From Prosthecobacter vanneervenii (GTDB lineage Bacteria; Verrucomicrobiota; Verrucomicrobiia; Verrucomicrobiales; Verrucomicrobiaceae), in contig NZ_JACHIG010000007.1 of assembly GCF_014203095.1 (NCBI RefSeq), positions 124,001 through 188,000 on the forward strand: a stretch of DNA of 64,000 nt, written 5' to 3'. The position numbers were made by a program, and so were the translations under genes. The notes below the pieces were generated by a model. It worked only from the letters and a program-made list of their open reading frames with translations, was not told where the DNA came from and ran no database searches. Positions 27,416 to 34,897 of this stretch are shown one piece after another. Each line of letters starts with the position of its first letter. The first letter of the stretch is position 1.

Positions 27416-28363
27416 ATGTCCTCCCGCAAACCGAAAAACCCTGCGCTGGCCCTGGCCGACTGGCACATCCCCGAGCTGCTGGCCTCCTACGAGCGCTTTG
27501 GCGGCTTCAATGAAAACAGCTCCAGCAATCTCCCTTCCAAGGGCGCTGTGAGCCAGGTCTGCGAGGATCTGCTGCAGCTGCTTTTTCCCGGCTTCCACGA
27601 TCACGATGCCATCCCCGATGGCACCCTGGCTCAGCTCACGGTGGAGCGCATGCTCTCCGTCGTGCGCCGCCTGCAGGAGCAGGTGCGCAAGGCCGTGCGC
27701 ATCGGCGATCCCGAAAAGCCCACTGGCAAGACCGTGCCCATCATGAAGAAATTTGTGAAGGCCATCCCCGCCGTGCGCGAACTGCTCAAACACGATGTGG
27801 AGGCCGCGCTGGCCGGAGACCCCAGCGTGCGCATGCAGGAGGAGATCATCCTTTCCTTCCCCTTTCTGGAAGCCATCGCCATCCAGCGTCTGGCGCACCG
27901 TCTCTACCGTGAAGGCGCGCCCATCATCCCGCGCATGATGACGGAGTGGGCCCACGCACGCACCGGCATCGACATCCATCCCGGAGCCAGCATCGGCACC
28001 CACTTCTTCATCGACCATGGCACCGGCGTCGTCATCGGAGAGACCTGCAACATCGGCAACAACGTCAAGCTCTACCATGGCGTCACCCTCGGCGCTCGCA
28101 GCTTTGCCAAAGACGACAGCGGCAACCTCGTGCGCGGCTCCAAACGCCACCCTGATGTGGAGGACAACGTGACCATCTACCCAAACTCCACCATCCTCGG
28201 CGGAGAGACCAACATTGGTGAAGGCAGCACCATCGGCGCCAATGTCTTTCTCATGCACAGCGTGCCGCCAAACTCCCTCGTCGTCACCAAGGAGGCCGGG
28301 CTGGAAATTCTCGACAAAAACGCCCGCAAGAAAAAGAAGGACGTGGGCGAGTTCATCATCTGA
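27416..28363 (+). CDS. cysE: serine O-acetyltransferase (EpsC/SrpH-type)
   Basis: 315 residues. An N-terminal helical region (about 1-175) is followed by a left-handed beta-helix of hexapeptide repeats: GASIGTHFFIDHGTGVVIGE, TCNIGNNVKLYHGVTLGARS and the end NSLVVTKEAGLEIL. It makes O-acetylserine from serine and acetyl-CoA, the acceptor used by CysK. The N-terminal part is longer than in E. coli CysE, as in the EpsC/SrpH group often found with family 2A encapsulins. Begins three bases after the rhodanese stop. Confidence 0.92.
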   Translation: MSSRKPKNPALALADWHIPELLASYERFGGFNENSSSNLPSKGAVSQVCEDLLQLLFPGFHDHDAIPDGTLAQLTVERMLSVVRRLQEQVRKAVRIGDPEKPTGKTVPIMKKFVKAIPAVRELLKHDVEAALAGDPSVRMQEEIILSFPFLEAIAIQRLAHRLYREGAPIIPRMMTEWAHARTGIDIHPGASIGTHFFIDHGTGVVIGETCNIGNNVKLYHGVTLGARSFAKDDSGNLVRGSKRHPDVEDNVTIYPNSTILGGETNIGEGSTIGANVFLMHSVPPNSLVVTKEAGLEILDKNARKKKKDVGEFII

Positions 28364-28382
28364 TCTCGTGGGGCGCGGCCTC

Positions 28383-28898
28383 TCACGCCACCCGTGCCAC
28401 GGGGACCGTGCTGCGGGCGGTGCGTGTCAGCACAGGTGCCGACGGAGCCGGGCGGAAGACGCCGATGCGTGACTCATTCTGCATCACCACCTCAAACTCC
28501 GCCCGCGCCAGCATGCCCAGCGCCTTCTGGATCTGCGCTGCATCGGGCTTGCGGGCATCCCTCGTCGTGAGCATCAGTGCTCCAGGCAGCAGGGCATGCG
28601 GCACCAGCTCCTGGCCATTCCAGGCCAGAATGCCCTGCAGATAGAGCAGGCACTGCTCTCCGCGCCATTCACCGCTTTGCCCCAGCCTCAGCAGCAGGTG
28701 CAGGTGCTCCTCTGTCTGGCATGCCGATCTGCATGGCACGGGGCCATTCAGCTCGATTTGAAAATCAGCCGGGATCTCCGCCAGCGCCTGGGCCAGCTCT
28801 GGCAGCAGCTTCGCTTTTCGCACCACGGCATCGGCATGATGGCGCAGCAGGTGGTGTTTCAGCAGAATGCCGAAGCAGGAAATGTTTAAAGAAGACAT
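28383..28898 (-). CDS. hypothetical protein
   Basis: 171 residues, convergent with the serine acetyltransferase gene (19-base gap). No signal peptide, membrane segment or recognised domain. It has a His/Leu-rich start (FGILLKHHLLRHHAD) and a basic tail. It forms a minus-strand pair with the gene ending at 28918; 19 bases separate them. Function unknown. Confidence 0.55.
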   Translation of the reverse strand: MSSLNISCFGILLKHHLLRHHADAVVRKAKLLPELAQALAEIPADFQIELNGPVPCRSACQTEEHLHLLLRLGQSGEWRGEQCLLYLQGILAWNGQELVPHALLPGALMLTTRDARKPDAAQIQKALGMLARAEFEVVMQNESRIGVFRPAPSAPVLTRTARSTVPVARVA

Positions 28899-28917
28899 GA
28901 AAGGGGGCTTTATGGTT

Positions 28918-29373
28918 TCAGGCGCTCAATGCCAGCGACTCCGCGCGGGCCGGGCTCAGTGCTTCCAGCACGCGGCGCAGGTGGTCCACCAGCACCTGCG
29001 TATTCTCTTCGTCAGGAGTGCCGTCTTTCTTGAGCACAGAGTCGCCGCCGCTTCGCATCTCCACCGTCAGCGGCTTGAAGTGCAGCCCCTCGTCTGAGTC
29101 TTCCGCAGATGCCAGCACCCCGGAAAGCCGTAGCAGAAAGGCGGTGTTGGCAGGTCTTCGCGGAGAGATCAGCAGCACCAGCGGTCTGCCCGCCAGGCGA
29201 GAGGTCTGCTGCCGGGAAATCTGCACCAGAACCGCATAGTCCGCAGCCAGCTTTCGCAGGCTGTTCTTGAGTCCGTCCATTTCGCCACTCAGGGGCGTGC
29301 TGGATTGGAGCTGCTCATGCAGCAGTTGCTCCAGAAACCATTCGCGCAGTGTGCTTGTGTGTTCTTTGTCCAT
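28918..29373 (-). CDS. hypothetical protein
   Basis: 151 residues, mostly helical and charged at the start (TSTLREWFLEQLLHEQLQSS), with a central hydrophobic strand (RPLVLLISPRR). Probably cytoplasmic. No family recognised. It is the first gene of a minus-strand pair, divergent from cysK across 370 bases. Confidence 0.55.
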   Translation of the reverse strand: MDKEHTSTLREWFLEQLLHEQLQSSTPLSGEMDGLKNSLRKLAADYAVLVQISRQQTSRLAGRPLVLLISPRRPANTAFLLRLSGVLASAEDSDEGLHFKPLTVEMRSGGDSVLKKDGTPDEENTQVLVDHLRRVLEALSPARAESLALSA

Positions 29374-29743
29374 AAAATCAAAAGTTGGCCTTTGCAGGCA
29401 CGCCGCTGTTCACTCTTGGTGGGATCAGCAGCCGCCGGGTTGAAGAAGTCAGGGTTTCCTCCGGCGGGCAGCGGGTCGGGTGTGATTTATATCCTATATA
29501 TTATGTATGATTTAAAACCGGCAAGCAAAAAACTCCTCTTTTCATCGCAGATGACCATCCTGCCGGTCGTCTCCACATCGTGCTCATGAACTAGGCTTTG
29601 ACTCGCCGCTCAAAGCCTCTAGCCTGCCGCATGCGCATGATGACAGCACACCTGCTGAGTGATGTGCGGCAGCCTTTTCGCAAATGACCTTTGACTGCTG
29701 ACCGGATCACCGGAGGCCCTGTTTCTCCCGCCTCTCTCTTTCC
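29374..29743. other. intergenic region upstream of cysK
   Basis: 370 bases between divergent genes with no convincing gene. An AT-rich element at 29488-29513 (TATATCCTATATATTATG and flank) resembles the motifs near 8738 and 23421. Both flanking genes could be controlled from here. Confidence 0.4.
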
Positions 29744-30748
29744 ATGAGCATCAAAACCTATCACGGCATCGACCACCACGTGGGCGGCACGCCACTCATC
29801 CGCCTGAAACGCCTGTCTGAGCTGACTGGCTGTGAAATTTTGGGCAAGGCCGAGTTCATGAACCCCGGCGGCTCTGTCAAAGACCGCACCGCGCTGGGCA
29901 TCATTACTGAAGCGGAAAAGCAGGGGTTGCTTAAACCCGGCGGCACCATCGTCGAAGGCACGGCTGGCAACACCGGCATCGGACTCACCCTCATTGGCCA
30001 GGCCAGGGGCTACCGCTCTGTCATCATCATCCCTGAAACTCAGTCTCCCGAAAAGATTACCCTCCTGCGCACGCTTGGTGCAGAGGTGCATTGCGTGCCT
30101 GCCAAGCCCTACAGCGACACTGGCAACTACAACCACATCGCACGTCGTCTCGCAGAGGAAAACGGCTGGTTCTGGGCCAACCAGTTTGACAACACTGCCA
30201 ACCGCCTCGTGCACTACCAAACCACAGGCCCCGAGATCTGGCGCCAGACGCGTGGAGAAGTCAGCGCCTTCGTCTCGGCCGTGGGCACCGGAGGCACCCT
30301 CGCGGGCACTTCGATCTATCTCAAGGAGCAGAACCCCGCCATCCACACGGTGTGTGCAGACCCCTACGGAGCCGCCATGTGGTCATGGTTCACCCATGGC
30401 CACACCGACATCGACGACGGCGACTCCATCGCCGAGGGAATCGGTCAGATGCGCGTCACCAGCAACATCGAGGGCCTCAATGTAGACAAGGCCTATCGCA
30501 TCGACGACCAGACCGCGCTCAGTATCATCTATCACCTTCTGCGTGATGAAGGACTCTTCCTTGGTCTCAGCAGCGGCATCAACATTGGTGCCGCAGTGCG
30601 CCACGCTCAGGAGCAGGGCCCGGGAAAGACCATCGTCACCATCCTCTGCGACTCCGGCCACAAGTACCAGTCTAAACTCTACAACCGCGACTGGCTGCAG
30701 GCCAACGATCTCGATCCCGACTTCACGCTGGAAAAAGCCGTGGGCTGA
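29744..30748 (+). CDS. cysK: cysteine synthase A
   Basis: 334 residues. PLP-binding Lys47 lies in NPGGSVKDRTA and the phosphate/substrate loop GTAGNTG is at 72-78; SAVGTGGTLAGT and FLGLSSGINIGAA complete the family pattern. It converts O-acetylserine and sulfide to cysteine, using the product of the serine acetyltransferase encoded 1.4 kb upstream. Together with the encapsulin operon, this locus can both make cysteine and mobilise its sulfur. A hairpin starts at the stop codon. Confidence 0.95.
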   Translation: MSIKTYHGIDHHVGGTPLIRLKRLSELTGCEILGKAEFMNPGGSVKDRTALGIITEAEKQGLLKPGGTIVEGTAGNTGIGLTLIGQARGYRSVIIIPETQSPEKITLLRTLGAEVHCVPAKPYSDTGNYNHIARRLAEENGWFWANQFDNTANRLVHYQTTGPEIWRQTRGEVSAFVSAVGTGGTLAGTSIYLKEQNPAIHTVCADPYGAAMWSWFTHGHTDIDDGDSIAEGIGQMRVTSNIEGLNVDKAYRIDDQTALSIIYHLLRDEGLFLGLSSGINIGAAVRHAQEQGPGKTIVTILCDSGHKYQSKLYNRDWLQANDLDPDFTLEKAVG

Positions 30749-30772
30749 ACTGTCGGCTCTCCGACAGTTCAG
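30745..30772 (+). terminator. hairpin at the cysK stop codon
   Basis: CTGAACTGTCGG (30745-30756) pairs perfectly with CCGACAGTTCAG (30761-30772) across a four-base loop. The stop codon lies inside the stem. No T run follows, so it may stabilise the 3' end instead of terminating by itself. Confidence 0.6.
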
Positions 30773-30801
30773 ACTCCGCTGGACAACAGCCGCTTTGAAT
30801 G

Positions 30802-30823
30802 TATACCTTTTAAAAAGGATATA
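30802..30823. promoter_or_regulatory. inverted-repeat operator candidate upstream of rrf2 gene
   Basis: TATACC (30802-30807) and GGATATA (30817-30823) flank a nine-base A/T spacer, a near-perfect palindrome overall. Rrf2 regulators of the CymR/IscR type bind such AT-rich inverted repeats, often at their own promoters. Autoregulation is inferred. Confidence 0.45.
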
Positions 30824-31037
30824 AGTAACGTGAGATTACGTGATCAGCGTTCTGCGAAAAATTGCAGCATGCTCAAAAATGAACTTCACGTCTCAACTGC
30901 CGACAAATTCAGTCCTCGCCCGGACTTCACAGGAGCCTGGCTCACTCAGACCGGATCCCATCCGTGGATCTAAAATCAGCGGCGGGCGGCTCAAGGGCGC
31001 TTCAGCCATTCCTGCGTAACTACGAGCCGCTTTTCGC

Positions 31038-31595
31038 ATGTATATTACAAAGCGGGCCGAGTATGCCTTGCGGGCACTGATTCGACTGGGACTCGAAGGC
31101 CGCCAGGGAAGGCCGGTAGTGTCCGTCATGAAGCTGGCACGCAGGGAAAAACTTCCCCTTAAATTTCTGGAGGGCATTCTTGGCGATCTGCGCAAAGCCG
31201 GGATGATCGAAAGGCTGCGTGGCAAAGACTGTGGTGCGCGTCTGAGCACATCTGCTGATGCATTCACCCCCGGAGATGTCATCAGAAAAATCGATGGAGA
31301 TTTTGCTCCCACCTACTGCACCCGCAAGACTACCACCCAGGAATGCAATTGCCCAAACCGGGAGCAGTGCGGCGTGCGCATGCTGATGATGAAGAGCCAT
31401 GCTGCAACGATTTCAATCCTTGATGGATGTTCGATGTCACAAGTCATCGACATGGTGATGCTGACAATGCTGAATGATTCTGGCCGAGATGTCTCAAATA
31501 AAGCTGGCAAGCTACGGCACGCCAATCCGGAGGATGGATTTTTAGCCGCTTTGTCGCGCTCGAAGGTGATGCCCTCTCTTCTCCAAACTTCTTGA
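31038..31595 (+). CDS. Rrf2-family transcriptional regulator
   Basis: 185 residues. The N-terminal winged HTH reads ITKRAEYALRALIRL, then EKLPLKFLEGILGDLRKAG, typical of Rrf2 (IscR, NsrR, CymR, RsrR). In the dimerisation/sensor part, Cys94, Cys103, Cys105 and Cys111 form a cluster (YC, then ECNCPNREQC) in the place where IscR and NsrR bind a cluster, though spacing differs from IscR. An Fe-S or thiol switch is therefore plausible. The gene follows cysK by 290 bases with an inverted repeat in between. A role in controlling sulfur genes is suggested by position, not shown. Confidence 0.88.
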   Translation: MYITKRAEYALRALIRLGLEGRQGRPVVSVMKLARREKLPLKFLEGILGDLRKAGMIERLRGKDCGARLSTSADAFTPGDVIRKIDGDFAPTYCTRKTTTQECNCPNREQCGVRMLMMKSHAATISILDGCSMSQVIDMVMLTMLNDSGRDVSNKAGKLRHANPEDGFLAALSRSKVMPSLLQTS

Positions 31596-31758
31596 AAGTG
31601 GACGCACATGTTTAATTACCTAAAATCGCAAATTTAAGTGGCGTCTTCCCATGATCATCTCATGTAAAAAGTTGATGTGTAACGAAGTTATTCATGACGA
31701 TAACTTAATGAAAACGCACTCCTTCGTGTGAGGAAAGAAAGAGCGCCTTACTGGCAGA

Positions 31759-32007
31759 TCGTTGGGCTTCAACGGAGCCGCGCACTGACGTGCGCGGGTG
31801 GCCGAGCGCCAGTGGCATCCCAGCCAGCAAATCTCCCCCATGGATGATGATGGGAGTGAAATCGAGTTTCGCGCTGAACTCTCCGGCCTGGAGGAGATCA
31901 CGCGCTGGGTGCTCAGCTGGGGCAGCAAGGCACAGGTGCTGGGACCAGCGGAACTCAAAACGCGTGTGCAGAAAGAGCTGAAGGCGATGGTGGGAGCCTG
32001 TGGGTAA
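31759..32007 (+). pseudogene. 3' remnant of a WYL-domain transcriptional regulator
   Basis: The segment VAERQWHPSQQI, then IEFRAELSGLEEITRWVLSW and GSKAQVLGPAELKTRVQKEL, matches the C-terminal end (WCX part) of WYL regulators of the YafY type. The N-terminal HTH and most of the WYL domain, roughly 250 residues, are missing, and the upstream in-frame codons that still resemble the family (GFNGAAH) are cut by a TGA at 31786-31788. It lies at the left border of the island described below. Confidence 0.7.
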
Positions 32008-32081
32008 AGACCTGCCAGCTCCATTTCAGCTGCTGCTGCGAGTCAAATAGATCAACGCAAGCCAGTTTAGCAGTGATAGCT

Positions 32082-32115
32082 AAAAGAAAGAGGTTCGGGG
32101 CTGCCGAACCTCTTT
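32082..32115 (-). terminator. intrinsic terminator after DUF932 gene
   Basis: AAAGAGGTTCGG (32087-32098) and CCGAACCTCTTT (32104-32115) form a perfect 12-bp stem, followed on the minus strand by TTTCTTTTAG. It lies 12 bases after the DUF932 stop and may act in both directions. Confidence 0.85.
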
Positions 32116-32127
32116 CCATTTTCTTCT

Positions 32128-32904
32128 TCAAGCGGCCAGCCCGACATGAGTGTCGAGTAGGCCGTGAAGCGCCTCAGTACGCTTGGGCAGCTCCGCCAGG
32201 CTGCCTTCTTTCAGGGCCTCCGTAAAGGCATTGAACAGGCTCCAGACGTTTCGGCTTTCGAAGGCTGCATGCCGTGGCTCGCGCCATTCATGAAGCACGG
32301 GCGGGATGAGGCGATTGCTGCAGACGCCGACATCCGTGGCGCGGATGACGAGGTCATGGGCCTGGGTGTCGCTGATCTCCGCCTCTTTGTAGGCGGCGAT
32401 TCGTTTATCTTGGTCGTGCCATTTGGCAAGCAGCTGTCCGATGGAACGGGACACCAGTTGTGGGAGGTCGCGGTTGATGAACCGGGTGTGTTTGCGTCCG
32501 AATTTGATTTCGCCGCTGAACGACAAATTATCACAAACCAGGACCGCTGCACCGGCGACGATGCCGGCGGGGAAAGTCTTGTCGTGACTGTTTCGCAGTC
32601 CTAGCACCCAGCAATAGTCGTCGCTGGCTTTTTGGGCGTGGACTTCCATGAGCCCGAAGTATCGTTGCCCCTCGTGGGACAGCGAATGAGCCTGAGCGCC
32701 GATGCGTAGATTGGTGGTGGCCAGGGCTCTCTGCACGGTGGTGATGAGCTGATGATGGGGAATGGGACACCAGCTCGTGGAGGAGCGCGGTGTTCGGACT
32801 TTGCCGACTTCTTCAAGATTTACGCTGTGTGCACCGCAGTGAAGGATGAGATTCGGATGCCTAGGTGCGGTGATGAGGGATTGTGGTTCAAGGTTTGCGA
32901 TCAT
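32128..32904 (-). CDS. DUF932 domain protein (phage/plasmid-type)
   Basis: 258 residues from the ATG at 32904. It matches the DUF932/phage-plasmid-like family: an N-terminal region leading to SLSHEGQRYFGLMEVHAQ, the central WVLGLRNSHDKTFPAGIVAG and VLVCDNLSFSGEIKFGRKHT, and a helical end. Such proteins are common on plasmids, phages and integrated elements; their role is unclear. Last gene of the minus-strand island. An earlier start (33039) adds a basic leader unlike the family. Confidence 0.82.
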   Translation of the reverse strand: MIANLEPQSLITAPRHPNLILHCGAHSVNLEEVGKVRTPRSSTSWCPIPHHQLITTVQRALATTNLRIGAQAHSLSHEGQRYFGLMEVHAQKASDDYCWVLGLRNSHDKTFPAGIVAGAAVLVCDNLSFSGEIKFGRKHTRFINRDLPQLVSRSIGQLLAKWHDQDKRIAAYKEAEISDTQAHDLVIRATDVGVCSNRLIPPVLHEWREPRHAAFESRNVWSLFNAFTEALKEGSLAELPKRTEALHGLLDTHVGLAA

Positions 32905-32933
32905 GGTGATGAATGGGTTTGAGATTGAGGGCG

Positions 32934-33128
32934 TCAGGAAAAGAGACGCTCGATTCTTTGGATGACGGGCACGGCGAGCTGTCTGGCAGGCAGTTCGCCG
33001 GAGCTGCTCCAGTAGCGATTTCCGGCCACTTCCTGCCACTCGACCTTGATGGTGCCGAGTGGGGTGATGATGGTGGCTCGCTTGGGACGCTCCTGCCTGT
33101 CGAAAACGATGGACGAAATGCGTTTCAT
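32934..33128 (-). CDS. small hypothetical protein of the island
   Basis: 64 residues, basic, with a short beta-strand-rich middle (ATIITPLGTIKVEWQEVAG). No family recognised. The start follows directly after a hairpin with a T-rich tail (33135-33172), as for several other island genes; 29 bases separate it from the DUF932 start. Confidence 0.45.
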   Translation of the reverse strand: MKRISSIVFDRQERPKRATIITPLGTIKVEWQEVAGNRYWSSSGELPARQLAVPVIQRIERLFS

Positions 33129-33134
33129 GAAACG

Positions 33135-33172
33135 AAAAGAGCCAAGCGCGCCGGTGAAAGCGCGTCTGGCTC
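33135..33172 (-). terminator. hairpin with T tail between clamp gene and next gene
   Basis: Arms GAGCCAAGCGCG and CGCGTCTGGCTC pair with a small mismatch, followed on the minus strand by CTTTTCGTTTC and at once by the ATG of the next gene. It looks like an intrinsic terminator placed just before a start codon. Confidence 0.65.
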
Positions 33173-33194
33173 CATGGGGTGTGTGGGTTGTGGA

Positions 33195-34628
33195 TTACAG
33201 CTTCAGACCTTGCAGTGAGCGCAGGGTGGAGCGGACGGAATTCAGCTCCCGCGCGCTTGTCTTCTGGTCACGATTGATGGCCTTCAACTTGAGGGAGAGC
33301 TCGCGCAGCAGGTTGAAGCCTTCGTTGAGCTTGTCCCGGAGGAGCAAGGTCAGGTCGATGACTTCTTCCGTGGCGGTTTTGGGCTCGCCGGTTGCAGAGC
33401 CTTCGGAGGTGGGAGTGGTGATCATGGGTGTGGGTGGTGGTGCAGGCGATGGAACAGGCCGGGATGGCGGCGGGGTCACCGGTGCGGGTTGCGGCTTGGG
33501 TGTTTGCCTTGAGGAAGTGCCGTCTATGCGCAAGGGCATGACGATCATCTGCCTGCCTTCGTGGTGAAAACGCAGAGGGTGAATTTCCTCATTGAGGCTG
33601 ATGGTGTTGAGGCCGTATTCGAGTGCCTTGATGAGATAGCGACGGCACAGGAAGATGGAAACCTCCTGGCCTTCGAACTTGGCATCGGGAACCGGAACCC
33701 GTGTCCATGGAGTGTCAGAGGTGTCTCTGCCGAGAAGCAGGAACTGCCCCTGTTGGCACTCCAGGCCGATGGTCTGGTATTTGTTGGGGTCGTGACATGG
33801 CATGCGCTGGATGAGCTTGATGAGCGCGTCCAGTTTGGCCGGGTCGAGAGTGATGTGAGTTTTGGCATCGCTAGGATTTGGGACCGTCACGCGCCAGTCG
33901 GGATATTTTCCGTCGATCTGCTTGGAGATGAACCGCCAGCGCCGGCTGCTGATCTGAACGGTTGTGCCGTCCGCCTTGAGCTGCCATTCCCCGTCGTTGT
34001 TGAACTCCTTCCAACCGAGGAACTTGTTGTTGGGAATGAGGACGGAGTGCTTCAACGGCAGCGCAAAGGAGTTCGCGCTGTAGAGATGCCTGCCATCGGT
34101 GCCCACGATGTAGTTGGCCTTAGGGTTGCTTGCGTCGATGAACGTGCCGTTGAGAACGTAGCGTGTTTCGTCGATGCTGGCGCAATCCATTGCTTCGTGG
34201 ATGGAACGGCGCAGCTCGGGCGGCAGCGGGATAGCCTCGCCAGGAAGGCGCGGTGTCACCGGGAATTCCGCCAGTGGAATGAGTTTCACCTTGGATTCGC
34301 CGAGGTTGTCAGCCAGGGCAAATTTGATGACGGGGCCTGTCGGTGTGGTGTCAATGAGCAGACTTTCATTGCGGTCACAGTTCTTGGTGAGCTGAACGAG
34401 CTGCTCATGAGGAATGAACACCGTCATGGCAGGTCCAGTGGAGGGTTGTTCGAGACGAACGGTGACGAAGCGGTCGAGATCGGTGCTCGTGAGAGCGACC
34501 CAACCTTCGGACGTACGCTCGACTTTAACGTATTGCAGAACGGGCAGCGTGGATCGTGAATTGATCACTTTGCCGAGCCCCAAAAGGGCGGGCTTCAATT
34601 CCGCAACGGGCAGTGAGATGGGGTTCAT
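33195..34628 (-). CDS. DNA polymerase III beta-clamp homologue with proline-rich linker and coiled-coil tail
   Basis: 477 residues. Residues 1 to about 375 follow the three-domain sliding-clamp pattern: LKPALLGLGKVINSRSTLP, VLQYVKVE, SSRRWRFISKQIDGKYPDWR and LCRRYLIKALEYGLNTISL. DnaN is normally about 365-375 residues. Here a proline-rich linker (about 385-420) and a helical, probably coiled-coil tail (about 430-477, EEVIDLTLLLRDKLNEGFNL) are added. The clamp normally holds polymerase on DNA; this island copy may serve a mobile replication or repair system. The start overlaps the upstream lipoprotein stop (ATGA). Housekeeping dnaN is expected elsewhere. Confidence 0.8.
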   Translation of the reverse strand: MNPISLPVAELKPALLGLGKVINSRSTLPVLQYVKVERTSEGWVALTSTDLDRFVTVRLEQPSTGPAMTVFIPHEQLVQLTKNCDRNESLLIDTTPTGPVIKFALADNLGESKVKLIPLAEFPVTPRLPGEAIPLPPELRRSIHEAMDCASIDETRYVLNGTFIDASNPKANYIVGTDGRHLYSANSFALPLKHSVLIPNNKFLGWKEFNNDGEWQLKADGTTVQISSRRWRFISKQIDGKYPDWRVTVPNPSDAKTHITLDPAKLDALIKLIQRMPCHDPNKYQTIGLECQQGQFLLLGRDTSDTPWTRVPVPDAKFEGQEVSIFLCRRYLIKALEYGLNTISLNEEIHPLRFHHEGRQMIVMPLRIDGTSSRQTPKPQPAPVTPPPSRPVPSPAPPPTPMITTPTSEGSATGEPKTATEEVIDLTLLLRDKLNEGFNLLRELSLKLKAINRDQKTSARELNSVRSTLRSLQGLKL

Positions 34629-34822
34629 GGGCGTGGTGTTTGAGGTTGTTCGCCGAATTTTTGCGGTATTTCCGGCGTGGTCTTGGTTTGAGGAACGACG
34701 ATGATGATGTCCTGCCGCAGTTCCTTGATCGCTGGTTGCGAAGAGGAATGGGGGCAGGCGGTGCCTGCGAGGACGAGCAACACGCAGGCTGCCAGCCGGA
34801 TGAAATAAACAATGTGCTTCAT
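34625..34822 (-). CDS. small lipoprotein of the island
   Basis: 65 residues from the ATG at 34822. The start MKHIVYFIRLAACVLLVLAG is a lipoprotein signal, followed by TAC with the acylated Cys; the mature part is a short polar, Pro/Gln-rich peptide. The stop overlaps the start of the clamp gene, so translation is probably coupled. A lipoprotein coupled to a replication protein gene is odd; it may resemble small plasmid or phage entry-exclusion lipoproteins. Confidence 0.6.
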   Translation of the reverse strand: MKHIVYFIRLAACVLLVLAGTACPHSSSQPAIKELRQDIIIVVPQTKTTPEIPQKFGEQPQTPRP

Positions 34823-34846
34823 GAGTGTGAGCTTTGGGGTTGTGCG

Positions 34847-34880
34847 CAAAAGCCCAGGCACCGGTAAAGATGCCTGGGTT
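34847..34880 (-). terminator. hairpin with T tail after DNA ligase gene
   Basis: CCCAGGCA (34853-34860) and TGCCTGGG (34871-34878) form a perfect stem, followed on the minus strand by CTTTTG. Lies between the ligase stop and the lipoprotein start. Confidence 0.7.
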
Positions 34881-34897
34881 TGCGCGGCGTTGTGGTG

